64,000 bases of DNA from RUG11462 sp045539315. Its GTDB lineage: Bacteria; Bacillota; Clostridia; Oscillospirales; Acutalibacteraceae. Positions 22,601 through 30,275 of this stretch are shown here, piece by piece. The stretch lies in assembly GCA_045539315.1 (NCBI GenBank), contig JAZQFC010000037.1, positions 62,001-126,000 on the forward strand, given 5' to 3'. The notes under the pieces are model-generated. The model was not told the origin of the DNA and ran no database searches. It was given only the letters and a program-made list of their open reading frames with translations. Within the stretch, counting starts at the first letter, position 1. Each line of letters begins with the position of its first letter. A program made the translations under genes and the position numbers.

Positions 22601-25412
22601 AAGTTACACAACTTTGTTCTTGAGTTGCGCCTTCTTCAGTACAAGTTGGAGCAATTGCTTCTTTTGTAACTTCAAGGTTAACAAGAGCCGAATAATCATA
22701 ATCTTCTTCGCCACAACCATTATCACAAATAGCTTTTGTTACAGGATTGTGTTCACAACCTGCAATATCAGTTGAAACTTGTTCATATTTTGTGAATGAG
22801 TGACCAAGTTCAACACCAAAGTTTTGAGCACAAACGCCACAAACTGCTGGTTCTGTACAAGTTGCTTTTTTACCATTTTCGCCTACTGCATGGTCTTGTT
22901 TAGGTTGAACTTCATCACATCTTGCACAAGTGCCCCAGTGTTGAGTTTCATCATAACCGTATTTTGTATAATTATGAACGATTTCTGCTTCTTCTGTCAA
23001 ACAGTATGCACAAGTTTTGCTACCTGCTTGTGCGCCCACACAATAGTGTTCACAAGGAAGAACATATAAATTATCTAATGAGTTAAAACTTGCTGTTCTT
23101 GAAAGAATTGTTTCATCAGAAGGAGTTGCAGAAGAATAAACTGCTTTACCCTCTGCCAAGCTATTTAGGAAAATAGTTTGGTCATTAAGAGTTTTTGGTG
23201 ATTTAACAATAATTGCACTTTCAATAGTAACATCAGCAGCTTCTGCAATGCTTAATGCACAATCTCTCTTAGAACTATTGAATTTTGTTCCATTGATATA
23301 AACTTTACCACCATTTAAATAAGTGTTCATAGAAGCGCCATTGCTACCAAATGTACCTTCGATAAGACGAACATAACCGCCTGCAACAACAAATGCTACT
23401 CTGCCGTCGCCACCGCCTGTTATAGTGGATTTTTCAAATGTTAAACCGGTTGTTGCATCAGTTGCAGTAACTCTTACACCGTTACCATTATTAGCGCCGA
23501 TATTAGAATTCTTAATTGTACCTTTTAAGCCGGCATTATTGAAAGCAACTAAATCTTTACCATTTAAGTTGTAAGATTTGAATGTACAACCATCAATATC
23601 AAGAGTTGTTGCTTTTTTGAATTCAAAATAATCAGAACTGCCTGAATCACAAGATGATTTATCAAAAATAGAATTTGTTGCTTTGAATGTTGTGCCATCA
23701 GCAGTGATGTTAAAGAGACTATTCTTAACAGTTTTATCTCTTTCGCACATATCAATTACTTTTGCAATATATGGAGTAATTGTGCCATCTTTTAATTTTG
23801 GCATAATCTTATCTTTTGAGTTGTTATATCCCCATTCATTATTTGAACAGTAAACATTGATACCAATATAAGCAGTACTTGAACCTGTTGTAATAACGCC
23901 ACCTGATGTTGCGCCAAGTGAACCTGTAACAGAAACTTCTTTGCCATCAGGAACTGTCACGCCTGTATCAGGATGAGCATCGCCATCTGCTTTTACTTTA
24001 TATGAATAAACTTCGATAGCGAATGTATCAGCTAAATCTTCGATACATTTGAAGTAATATTGTGTGCTTGGTTCAACAGGAATAAGAGTTGTGTTAGCAG
24101 TACGGGTATAGTTATCATATGTACCAAGACCATAACATTGAGATTGATAACGGAATCTCTTATGTTCCCAAGTTGCGCTATCTGCATCAAAAATGCTTAC
24201 TTCTTCATATTCTGGGAAAGAGTTTGCCTCTTTAAAGTTAACGTTATCAACAGTAATATCAGAAGATGTTGTTAACAAAGCGCCTGAATATTTGAAGTTT
24301 GCTTTTGCAGAAGTTGGAGTTTCACCTTTGCCGTCAACTGTACTTCTAATAGTGATAGGAGCAGTTGTGTTGATAACTTTAGCAGTACCATAACTTGTTA
24401 CTGTAAAGCCGGCAAGGTCAATTGTAATTTCTTTATCTAAAGTAACTGAAAGTTTTTCTTTAGTATCTTTAAGAACAACTACTACATCGCCCTCTTTTGC
24501 ATCACTTAAAGCAGCGCCAAGAGTTGAATATGTTTTATCTCCAATTTGAGCGAAAACAATTTTCTTAAATGTTCTGTCATATTTCTCTGCATACGCTTTT
24601 GCAGTTGAATTGTCAGGACCTGAAATAACTGCAGTATCAGAAATAGTAGTAGCACTATCAAAGATTACGCATTCAGAATTGTTAATTGTGATTTCTTCTA
24701 ATGAAGAACAACCAGCGAATGCATCTTCAGCGATGTTTGTTACGCTTGAAGGAACATCAACAGTTACTAAACCTGTGTTGTCCTTGAACACATCTTTACC
24801 AATACCTGTTACAGGGAAACCACCCATAACTGATGGGATTTTAAGATTAGTGTCAAAGCCCAAATAATCTGTAATTGTTACTTGAGAATCAGCAACTTCA
24901 AAAGCCCAATCTAATTTTTCAAGATGAAGTTGTTCAATATAAATTGAACCTGCTGACAAAGCGGTAAATGTAATTGTAAGCGGACCTTCTTCAGCATGAA
25001 CATAGTCTTCAAACAAAGTAACCTTTGTATCTGAGCCACCACCTGGTGAAACAAACTTACCATAGTCTCTGTCGCCAACTTTAATGTTAAGGTCAGCACG
25101 GCCTGTGTAAGCACGAAGTTCAAAGATAACTTTGTACAAGCCCTTAGCAACATCAGTCTTAGTTGTATATGAGAGTTTGTCATTAACAACTAATGTTCTG
25201 TTTGTTGTCATACAAGTACCATCATTGTAGTTGTTTGTTGTCAATGTGCCACTTGCTGATGTAATAGTTTCGTTAAAATCATTTACACCATCTTTTCTAA
25301 TCCAATCAAAGGTGTATTTGTCAGCTGCTGCTGCAACAGAAACTGACATTGTCATAGGTATTAACGAAAATACCATAAGCAGTGAAAGCACTAAGGATAA
25401 TAGTTTTTTCAT
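19608..25412 (-). CDS. Giant secreted surface protein: LRR, duplicated beta-helix, CxxC modules
   Basis: The ATG at 25412 has AAGGAG upstream and opens a 1934-residue protein with a signal peptide (about 1-30). In order I see a CBM-like beta domain (about 30-165), a BspA-type leucine-rich repeat (KIPSVMGGFPVTGIG, VTVDVPSSVTNIAEDAFAG; about 170-285), and two copies of a unit. Each unit has a Pro-rich start (TLGAALSDAKEGDVVVV; TIQEAIDAADEGETIII), an Asn/Ser-rich beta-helix, and Cys-rich modules with repeats like YDETQHW..C..C. Twelve CxxC pairs are visible, and the C-terminus (about 1845-1934) is fibronectin-III-like with a basic surface. No LPXTG motif or dockerin is seen. It is probably an adhesin or glycan-binding protein. 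Confidence 0.85.
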   Translation of the reverse strand: MKKLLSLVLSLLMVFSLIPMTMSVSVAAAADKYTFDWIRKDGVNDFNETITSASGTLTTNNYNDGTCMTTNRTLVVNDKLSYTTKTDVAKGLYKVIFELRAYTGRADLNIKVGDRDYGKFVSPGGGSDTKVTLFEDYVHAEEGPLTITFTALSAGSIYIEQLHLEKLDWAFEVADSQVTITDYLGFDTNLKIPSVMGGFPVTGIGKDVFKDNTGLVTVDVPSSVTNIAEDAFAGCSSLEEITINNSECVIFDSATTISDTAVISGPDNSTAKAYAEKYDRTFKKIVFAQIGDKTYSTLGAALSDAKEGDVVVVLKDTKEKLSVTLDKEITIDLAGFTVTSYGTAKVINTTAPITIRSTVDGKGETPTSAKANFKYSGALLTTSSDITVDNVNFKEANSFPEYEEVSIFDADSATWEHKRFRYQSQCYGLGTYDNYTRTANTTLIPVEPSTQYYFKCIEDLADTFAIEVYSYKVKADGDAHPDTGVTVPDGKEVSVTGSLGATSGGVITTGSSTAYIGINVYCSNNEWGYNNSKDKIMPKLKDGTITPYIAKVIDMCERDKTVKNSLFNITADGTTFKATNSIFDKSSCDSGSSDYFEFKKATTLDIDGCTFKSYNLNGKDLVAFNNAGLKGTIKNSNIGANNGNGVRVTATDATTGLTFEKSTITGGGDGRVAFVVAGGYVRLIEGTFGSNGASMNTYLNGGKVYINGTKFNSSKRDCALSIAEAADVTIESAIIVKSPKTLNDQTIFLNSLAEGKAVYSSATPSDETILSRTASFNSLDNLYVLPCEHYCVGAQAGSKTCAYCLTEEAEIVHNYTKYGYDETQHWGTCARCDEVQPKQDHAVGENGKKATCTEPAVCGVCAQNFGVELGHSFTKYEQVSTDIAGCEHNPVTKAICDNGCGEEDYDYSALVNLEVTKEAIAPTCTEEGATQEQSCVTCQKVIEPAEVIDALGHDFGEVEVIEDSNYAYTGKGKHTCVRDNCGFSEEVVIPVKEFKGSTIAILGDYDNPEEYKTIQEAIDAADEGETIIIVKDGKLEGKVALDKEIVLDLAGHTLEATTDSASFETTKNLELRSTVLGLGEVYSGIVPVEPSTDEDTYGTIADVSNGDLYVMGHYNSGAGKLEAYENRIANKKLIAVDSSRSYIFKTGCNIQYVIREFNKKGRFAKSVGAVADGATYTPSSPDVAYIGVAFWISGDSTTDILSMIQSDEFNPTIELNSIKGTVNFAKPFVKTSAQFKMSNIKAVSAANTTFVESSSADVAAPAKFVAKDCEFTASGSTIPLKFTANAIELDISDSSIRSTTGNGFEIASTGVFGTIKNTKITKNSGNAINISKTADAGVVFDGCSISQGGWDTTASQVSGGKVTFTGGTAISGSNMASTVLNVSGGTITLDGVTLSGDKGTDTNRKLINISGSPKLIIKNANFQTGTANGAKGVITNNFASFTASLAEGSAFFNSTEKDVNTVVYASSVTSSLRNIYVGECGHWERSVSKAETCTTAHTCNFCSMSFDALGHDYSAYDNDEDTHWRICSRCKMVDPEDNEPEAHYGGQATCDEPAECEACQEYHGEALGHLFPEANADGSYDAEDYAYDETSHWICCSREGCDVAKEGTTEEHNGGTAKCEEKPICADCGQEYGAELGHSYIRYVSDNNATCTMDGTETAYCENGCGKFVSRIEDDSKLGHNWVTDYGYAATCKDDGLTNGSHCDACGIVREEQEVIKVKPNAHIWDDGVLVQQGDCSTDTLYKYTCSTCGKEETANLGKNESKHKFSTEFTIDTPATCTKDGSMSKHCEKCDAKTSVTVIPLGHKNTVTKGAKKATYFAKGATGTVYCEDCGAVVSENKVIAKKVLKAPKFKLKQGKGQFSVKYTKVKNAKGFQVRYRISGKWKIAKFKTTKSATKFVKGLSKGKYTVQVRAFITKGKKTAFGKWSKSQKVTVK

Positions 25413-25466
25413 AGGATTATCTCCTTCTAAATTTATTTGCACATAAGAGTACATTTTGTTAACTCT

Positions 25467-25495
25467 ATAGTATCATAAAACTGCCAATTTTTCAA
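25467..25495 (-). promoter_or_regulatory. Sigma-A promoter of giant surface protein gene
   Basis: TTGAAA (25495-25490) and TACTAT (25472-25467) are 17 bases apart on the minus strand, and the -10 box is extended by TGA. The start codon is 55 bases downstream. Confidence 0.75.
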
Positions 25496-25605
25496 GAAAA
25501 AATGTGCTTAAAAACACAGTTTTGTCATCTTTGATAGATATACCTATTAATTTTTGTATAAATGGCATAAAAATTTCGATGAAAATATTAAAACTTAAAA
25601 AAACA

Positions 25606-25634
25606 TTGAAACTTTTTGCACTTTATGTTACAAT
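25606..25634 (+). promoter_or_regulatory. Sigma-A promoter of murI operon
   Basis: TTGAAA (25606-25611) and TACAAT (25629-25634) are 17 bases apart, 34 bases upstream of the murI ATG. The 255-base gap to the divergent surface-protein gene holds these two promoters and nothing else I recognise. Confidence 0.75.
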
Positions 25635-25667
25635 AATTTGAATAATATATTTAAGAGAGGGATTATA

Positions 25668-26483
25668 ATGGATAATCGCCCAATTGGTATTTTTGATTCA
25701 GGTCTTGGTGGGCTTTCGGCAGTTAAAGAAATCACAAAACTTTTGCCTAATGAAAGCATTGTTTATTTTGGTGACACCGGCAGGGTGCCTTATGGTACTA
25801 AATCTAAAGATACCATTTTGAGATATGCTCGTCAGGACGAGGCATTTTTGCTATCTAAAAATGTTAAGATGATTATTGCCGCTTGTGGCACTGTTTCTTC
25901 TGTTGCATATAGCACAGGCGATAATTTAGGCATGCCATTTTTAGGCGTTGTTGAGCCATCTGCAAAAGAGGCGGTAAAACTCTCTAAAAATAAAAAGATA
26001 GGTGTAATCGGCACTTCTACTACTGTTAAAAGTGGCTCTTATGAAAAGGCTATTAAAGCAATTGATGATAGTATTGATGTTTTTTCAGTTGCTTGTCCGC
26101 TTTTTGTTTCGATAGTTGAGCAAGGTTGGATAGATGAGAATGATGAAGTAGCCTATTTAACTGCTAAAAGATATTTGCAACCTTTAATAGAAAAAGGGGT
26201 TGACACTCTTATTTTAGGTTGCACTCACTTCCCTCTTATTTCAGGCACTATCGCGCGCGTTATGGGAGAAGATGTTGCGCTCATCAGTTCAGGTGGCGCT
26301 ACTGCAAAGCAAGCGGCTGAAATTTTAGAAAAAAATGATATGCTCAGCGATGGCGAGTGTGTTGCTAAAAAATATTATGTTTCGGATAGTGTTGAAGGTT
26401 TTTCTTCTACTGCAAAACTATTTTTAGGGGAAGAAACTGATATGAATGTTGAGCAAATTGGAATTGAAAACTATGGAAAATAA
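25668..26483 (+). CDS. murI: Glutamate racemase
   Basis: The ATG at 25668 has GAGAGG upstream; a TTG at 25638 lacks a site. The 271-residue enzyme has IGIFDSGLGGLSAV with the first acidic residue, YFGDTGRVPYG, the first catalytic Cys in AACGTVSS (Cys73), and the second in LILGCTHFPLI (Cys185). The first motif is normally ACNTAS, so the Asn is Gly here. MurI makes D-Glu for peptidoglycan. It overlaps the DUF1934 gene by 11 bases. Both catalytic Cys are kept, so it is probably active. Confidence 0.92.
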   Translation: MDNRPIGIFDSGLGGLSAVKEITKLLPNESIVYFGDTGRVPYGTKSKDTILRYARQDEAFLLSKNVKMIIAACGTVSSVAYSTGDNLGMPFLGVVEPSAKEAVKLSKNKKIGVIGTSTTVKSGSYEKAIKAIDDSIDVFSVACPLFVSIVEQGWIDENDEVAYLTAKRYLQPLIEKGVDTLILGCTHFPLISGTIARVMGEDVALISSGGATAKQAAEILEKNDMLSDGECVAKKYYVSDSVEGFSSTAKLFLGEETDMNVEQIGIENYGK

Positions 26484-26862
26484 AATTAAATTAAAACTTA
26501 CTACTATTTCAAGTGCAAACCCTGTTAATGTTATCAAAGGCGAGGGAATTTTTAGAGAAAAAGACGGAAAGATTTTGATTACTCATACAGATGATGAGCA
26601 AAATAAAACTTCGTTTATTATTACTGAAGATAAAATCATTTTATCTCGAAAATCGCCTTTTTATGAACTTAAAATGCCTGTAAAACAAAATGAAACTTTG
26701 CTTGGTATGATGGGCGATGAAGCAACATTTTCAGTTATTGGAAAAGTAGCAGAATATAGTATAGATAATAAGCATGGCAGGGTTTATTTAGAATACACTT
26801 TGCCTGATTTATCAGAACAATCTACAGACTTTAAAGTTGAATTAGAATTTGAGTTTAAATAA
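26473..26862 (+). CDS. DUF1934 family beta-barrel protein (YwiB-like)
   Basis: The ATG at 26473 overlaps the murI end by 11 bases and gives 129 residues starting MENKIKLKLTTISSANP. The protein reads as a single small beta-barrel: KGEGIFREKDGKILITHTD, KIILSRKSPFYELKMPVK, then GEATFSVIGK-like strands. DUF1934 proteins such as B. subtilis YwiB sit directly upstream of argS, as here. They are lipocalin-like in fold and their role is unknown. It is translationally coupled to murI. Confidence 0.82.
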   Translation: MENKIKLKLTTISSANPVNVIKGEGIFREKDGKILITHTDDEQNKTSFIITEDKIILSRKSPFYELKMPVKQNETLLGMMGDEATFSVIGKVAEYSIDNKHGRVYLEYTLPDLSEQSTDFKVELEFEFK

Positions 26863-26880
26863 TAAGAAAGGAACTAAAAA

Positions 26881-28569
26881 ATGTCTTTAAAAGTTTTTGA
26901 AGTTGAACAGTCTATTACCCAAGCAGTTAAAGAAGCGATTAAAACTGCGCAGGAGAAAAATGAACTTTGCGAGGGTGAAATTCCTGAATTTAAAATAGAA
27001 ATTCCTAACGACCGTACTCACGGCGATTACGCAGTAAATGCTGCTATGGTTTCTGCGCGTGTTTTCAAAAAAAGCCCAAGAAATATAGCAACCGCTATTT
27101 GCAATAATCTTGACACAACAAAAGGTTATATTAAATCGGTTGAAATCGCAGGTCCTGGTTTTATAAATCTTACTCTTTCTGACCGTTATTATAGCGATAT
27201 TTTGATGGATGTTAGAAATCAAGGCGAAAATTACGGTAAGTCAAACTTTGGCGAGAATAAATCGGTTTTAGTTGAATTTGTAAGTGCAAATCCAACAGGT
27301 CCTATGCATATTGGTAACGCTCGTGGTGGCGCTTTGGGTGACTGTTTAGCAGCAGTGCTTTCAGCAGCAGGATATAATGCTAAAAGAGAGTTTTATGTTA
27401 ATGATGCCGGCAACCAAATCGAAAAGTTTAAAACGTCTTTGGAAACAAGATATTTGCAACTTTTTGATGAGTCAATTGAAATGCCTGAAGACGCTTATTT
27501 AGGCGAAGATATTGTTAATCACGCAAAGGCTTTTGAAGAAGTTTATAAAGATAAATACGTAAATGCAGAATCTGAAGAAAGAAGAACTGCTCTTTGTGAT
27601 TTTGCGCTTCCTAAAAACATTCAAACTCTTAAAGATGACCTTGCAAAATATCGTATTAATTATGATAGATGGTATCACGAATCTGAACTTCACAATTCAG
27701 GCGCAGTTGATGAAATAATAGGTAAATTAAAACAAAGCGGATACACTTATGAGCAAAACGGCGCACTTTGGTTTAAATCAACTGAATTTGGCGATGAAAA
27801 AGACAGAGTTTTGATAAGAGATAACGGTATTCCAACATATTTTGTGCCTGATATTGCTTATCACTATGATAAATTGGTTAACAGAAATTTTGATGTTGCA
27901 ATTGATGTTTTGGGCGCAGACCATCACGGTTACATTGCAAGAATGAAAGCCGCAATGCAAGCGCTCGGTGTTGACCCTGAAAGATTGCAGATTCTTATTA
28001 TGCAGATGGTTCGCCTTGTTAAAAACGGTGAAACTTATAAACTTTCAAAACGTTCTGGTAAAGCGATTACTCTTGCTACCCTTTTAGATGAAATGCCAAT
28101 TGATGCGGCAAGATTTTTCTTTAATCTTCGCGAGCCAAACTCTCATTTGGAAGTTGACCTTGATTTAGCAATTAGTGAATCAAGCCAAAATCCTGTTTAT
28201 TATGTTCAATATGCTCATGCGAGAATTTGCTCAATTTTAAGAAATTTAAAAGCGCAAAAAATCGAACCTGCAAATTTAAGTGCTGAACAACTTGACTGTC
28301 TTAACACTTCGGAAGAACGTGAACTTATTCGTCACATAGCGTCTTACACAGGCGAGATTATAAATTCTGCAAAAGAGCAAAACCCTTCTGTTATTACTCG
28401 TTATGCAATTACTCTTGCTACACTTTTCCACAAATTTTACAACGCTTGTCCTGTAAAATCTGCTGAAGAAAACGTAAGAAATGCTCGAATTGAACTTTGT
28501 ATTGCAACTAAAACAGTAATTAAAAATGTGCTCGATTTATTAAAAATCACAGCACCGGAACAAATGTAA
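26881..28569 (+). CDS. argS: Arginyl-tRNA synthetase
   Basis: A 562-residue class I aminoacyl-tRNA synthetase of normal ArgRS length. The N-terminal Add-1 region (FKIEIPNDRTHGDYAVNAAM) recognises the tRNA D-loop. SANPTGPMHIGNARGG contains the HIGH motif as HIGN. YKLSKRSGKAITL holds the KMSKS-like motif as KLSKR, and the DALR anticodon-binding domain runs to LLKITAPEQM. It charges tRNA-Arg. AAAGGAAC precedes the ATG. It is the last gene of the murI operon and is followed by a terminator. Confidence 0.95.
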   Translation: MSLKVFEVEQSITQAVKEAIKTAQEKNELCEGEIPEFKIEIPNDRTHGDYAVNAAMVSARVFKKSPRNIATAICNNLDTTKGYIKSVEIAGPGFINLTLSDRYYSDILMDVRNQGENYGKSNFGENKSVLVEFVSANPTGPMHIGNARGGALGDCLAAVLSAAGYNAKREFYVNDAGNQIEKFKTSLETRYLQLFDESIEMPEDAYLGEDIVNHAKAFEEVYKDKYVNAESEERRTALCDFALPKNIQTLKDDLAKYRINYDRWYHESELHNSGAVDEIIGKLKQSGYTYEQNGALWFKSTEFGDEKDRVLIRDNGIPTYFVPDIAYHYDKLVNRNFDVAIDVLGADHHGYIARMKAAMQALGVDPERLQILIMQMVRLVKNGETYKLSKRSGKAITLATLLDEMPIDAARFFFNLREPNSHLEVDLDLAISESSQNPVYYVQYAHARICSILRNLKAQKIEPANLSAEQLDCLNTSEERELIRHIASYTGEIINSAKEQNPSVITRYAITLATLFHKFYNACPVKSAEENVRNARIELCIATKTVIKNVLDLLKITAPEQM

Positions 28570-28573
28570 AATT

Positions 28574-28602
28574 AAAAAGCGACCGTTAAGGTCGCTTTTT
28601 TC
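28574..28602 (+). terminator. Terminator of murI-argS operon
   Basis: A perfect 11-base stem (28574-28584 with 28590-28600), a GTTAA loop and a T run. Confidence 0.85.
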
Positions 28603-28607
28603 TTGCT

Positions 28608-28641
28608 AAAAAAAGACGGGCAACAAAAGTTGGCCGTCTTT
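28608..28641 (-). terminator. Terminator of secreted modular protein gene
   Basis: A 13-base stem with one mismatch (28612-28624 with 28629-28641), a 4-base loop, and a T-rich tail on the minus strand, just after the stop codon. Confidence 0.75.
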
Positions 28642-28647
28642 AAATAT

Positions 28648-30207
28648 TTATTCAAAATCAGGAGCAGAAGCCCAAGCATCTACCAATGTTTTAATATTCT
28701 CTGACAAACTATCATAAACTGCTGTATCTAATTGACAAGATTGCGCTACTGTTCTTAATGAACGAGTTGAAACTGTGTCAGAATAAGAAACTGTTGTCAC
28801 ACCATTATAAGTTACTTTAACATAACCACGGCCGACAAAATCTCTTGAGATATTACCCGAATTAATGTTAACAATAGAACCTACAATACCTTCAAAACCT
28901 GTGTTATCAGTAAAGTAACCATCTTTATTGTTAAGGTTAAATACAACATTAACGATTTTTGCTTCATCTGTTTCAAGAGTCATTGCATCTGCATTCATAT
29001 CTGCAGGACCGATGAGTGTGCCTGCCTCAACAGTTGCACCATGAGCAACTAATTCTGCAATTTTGTCTGCATCTACAGTTGAATAAAAACGAATACCTGT
29101 TGGGTTGTTAAGTCTGATAGAAGCAGCCTCTAAAGTATCAATATCAACATTAAAATCAGGTGTTACGTAATCAATAACAATACATTTACGAATATCATTA
29201 TATTTTTCATTTCCATAAACTACAACTGTATTTTTACCTTCTTTGAGTTTAGAAGTAATATCTTTATCACCACTTGAAACATAGTCCCAATCGCCATAAC
29301 CATAGCCTGAATAGTCAATTTCACTGCTACCTGCTACATCGTTATAAACAGTGTACCAAGAATTACCGTGACCATTAAGACCGGCACCGCTAGCGCTCAT
29401 ATTAAGAACTGCACTTTCATAACCCTTATAAAGAGTAACCTTTGCATTGTTTGCAACTTCTTTGCCGTTAAGCGCGAAATCAATATCACCATAACCATTA
29501 AGTTGAATTTGGATTACTTTAAGAACTTTTGAATAACCGCCATCGCCGAACAAAACAATTGTTGAACGACCTGACCAAAGAAGACTTGTAATGTTCCAAG
29601 AAGAACCATTGTATGCACTAACATACTCATAGCCTTGCATATTACCACTTGCGCTTTGATATGGAGTTAATTTGTTATAATAAGCATAATAAACACCAAT
29701 CCAAGCATCACCTGCAGCACCATTTGCAGTAGGCTCTAATGTAACAGTATCACCATTTGTGAATGTTAAAAGTTCGCCATCTTCAACTGCTTGACCATTA
29801 ATTGTAAAATCATAAGTTGTGCTAGAATTATCAACTTCCACTACTGAAATATCTACAGATGCAGCAACGCCATAACCATCATTAGGCAATAACATAACTG
29901 TGTATTCGCCAACACCGATGCTACCTCTGTCACCAGAAGTTGTTTTTGTAATATCTACCGCATTGCCTGAACCGTAATCAGCAACATAGTACCAGAAAAT
30001 TGAAGGTGTTGTTCCGCTTGGAGTTTCACCTTTTTTATAAATACCTACCCAATCTGTACCTGAACCGGTTGCAGTAACCATAATCGCTTCGCCAATGCCA
30101 TATTCAGACTTATCAGTTGAAAGGTTAGCATCTGCGCTTACTGTTGCAAAACAAAAGCAAGAAACAGCAATTGCAAAACATAAAAACAAACTTAAAAATC
30201 TTTTCAT
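28648..30207 (-). CDS. Secreted modular surface protein of unknown function
   Basis: A 519-residue protein with a signal peptide (about 1-26; basic start, hydrophobic core, VSAD). Three beta-sandwich modules follow. The first (about 28-127) reads LSTDKSEYGIGEAIMVTATG and DWVGIYKKGE, and the second and third (about 135-240 and 245-350) repeat the pattern NGxEV...WIGVYYAYY and SWYTVYND. The C-terminal domain (about 360-519) contains AASIRLNNPTGIRFYSTVD and GYVKVTYNGVTTVSYSD, a module seen at the end of other gut Clostridia exoproteins. I cannot assign a function. AAGGAG and a near-perfect promoter lie upstream, so expression is probably high. Confidence 0.75.
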   Translation of the reverse strand: MKRFLSLFLCFAIAVSCFCFATVSADANLSTDKSEYGIGEAIMVTATGSGTDWVGIYKKGETPSGTTPSIFWYYVADYGSGNAVDITKTTSGDRGSIGVGEYTVMLLPNDGYGVAASVDISVVEVDNSSTTYDFTINGQAVEDGELLTFTNGDTVTLEPTANGAAGDAWIGVYYAYYNKLTPYQSASGNMQGYEYVSAYNGSSWNITSLLWSGRSTIVLFGDGGYSKVLKVIQIQLNGYGDIDFALNGKEVANNAKVTLYKGYESAVLNMSASGAGLNGHGNSWYTVYNDVAGSSEIDYSGYGYGDWDYVSSGDKDITSKLKEGKNTVVVYGNEKYNDIRKCIVIDYVTPDFNVDIDTLEAASIRLNNPTGIRFYSTVDADKIAELVAHGATVEAGTLIGPADMNADAMTLETDEAKIVNVVFNLNNKDGYFTDNTGFEGIVGSIVNINSGNISRDFVGRGYVKVTYNGVTTVSYSDTVSTRSLRTVAQSCQLDTAVYDSLSENIKTLVDAWASAPDFE

Positions 30208-30239
30208 TTTTAAAAATCTCCTTTTTTAAAGATAACAAT

Positions 30240-30268
30240 ATTTTACACTAAAATTTGTAAAAAGTCAA
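30240..30268 (-). promoter_or_regulatory. Sigma-A promoter of secreted modular protein gene
   Basis: TTGACT (30268-30263) and TAAAAT (30245-30240) are 17 bases apart on the minus strand. The -35 lies 8 bases after the metY stop codon, and the start codon is 33 bases downstream of the -10. Confidence 0.8.
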
Positions 30269-30275
30269 CCAAGCA

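Noticed and set aside
22368..24393. Long plus-strand reading frames inside the giant surface-protein gene
   Set aside because: They are antisense to a continuous 1934-residue frame with a signal peptide and repeated domains, have no ribosome sites and show repetitive low-complexity translation.
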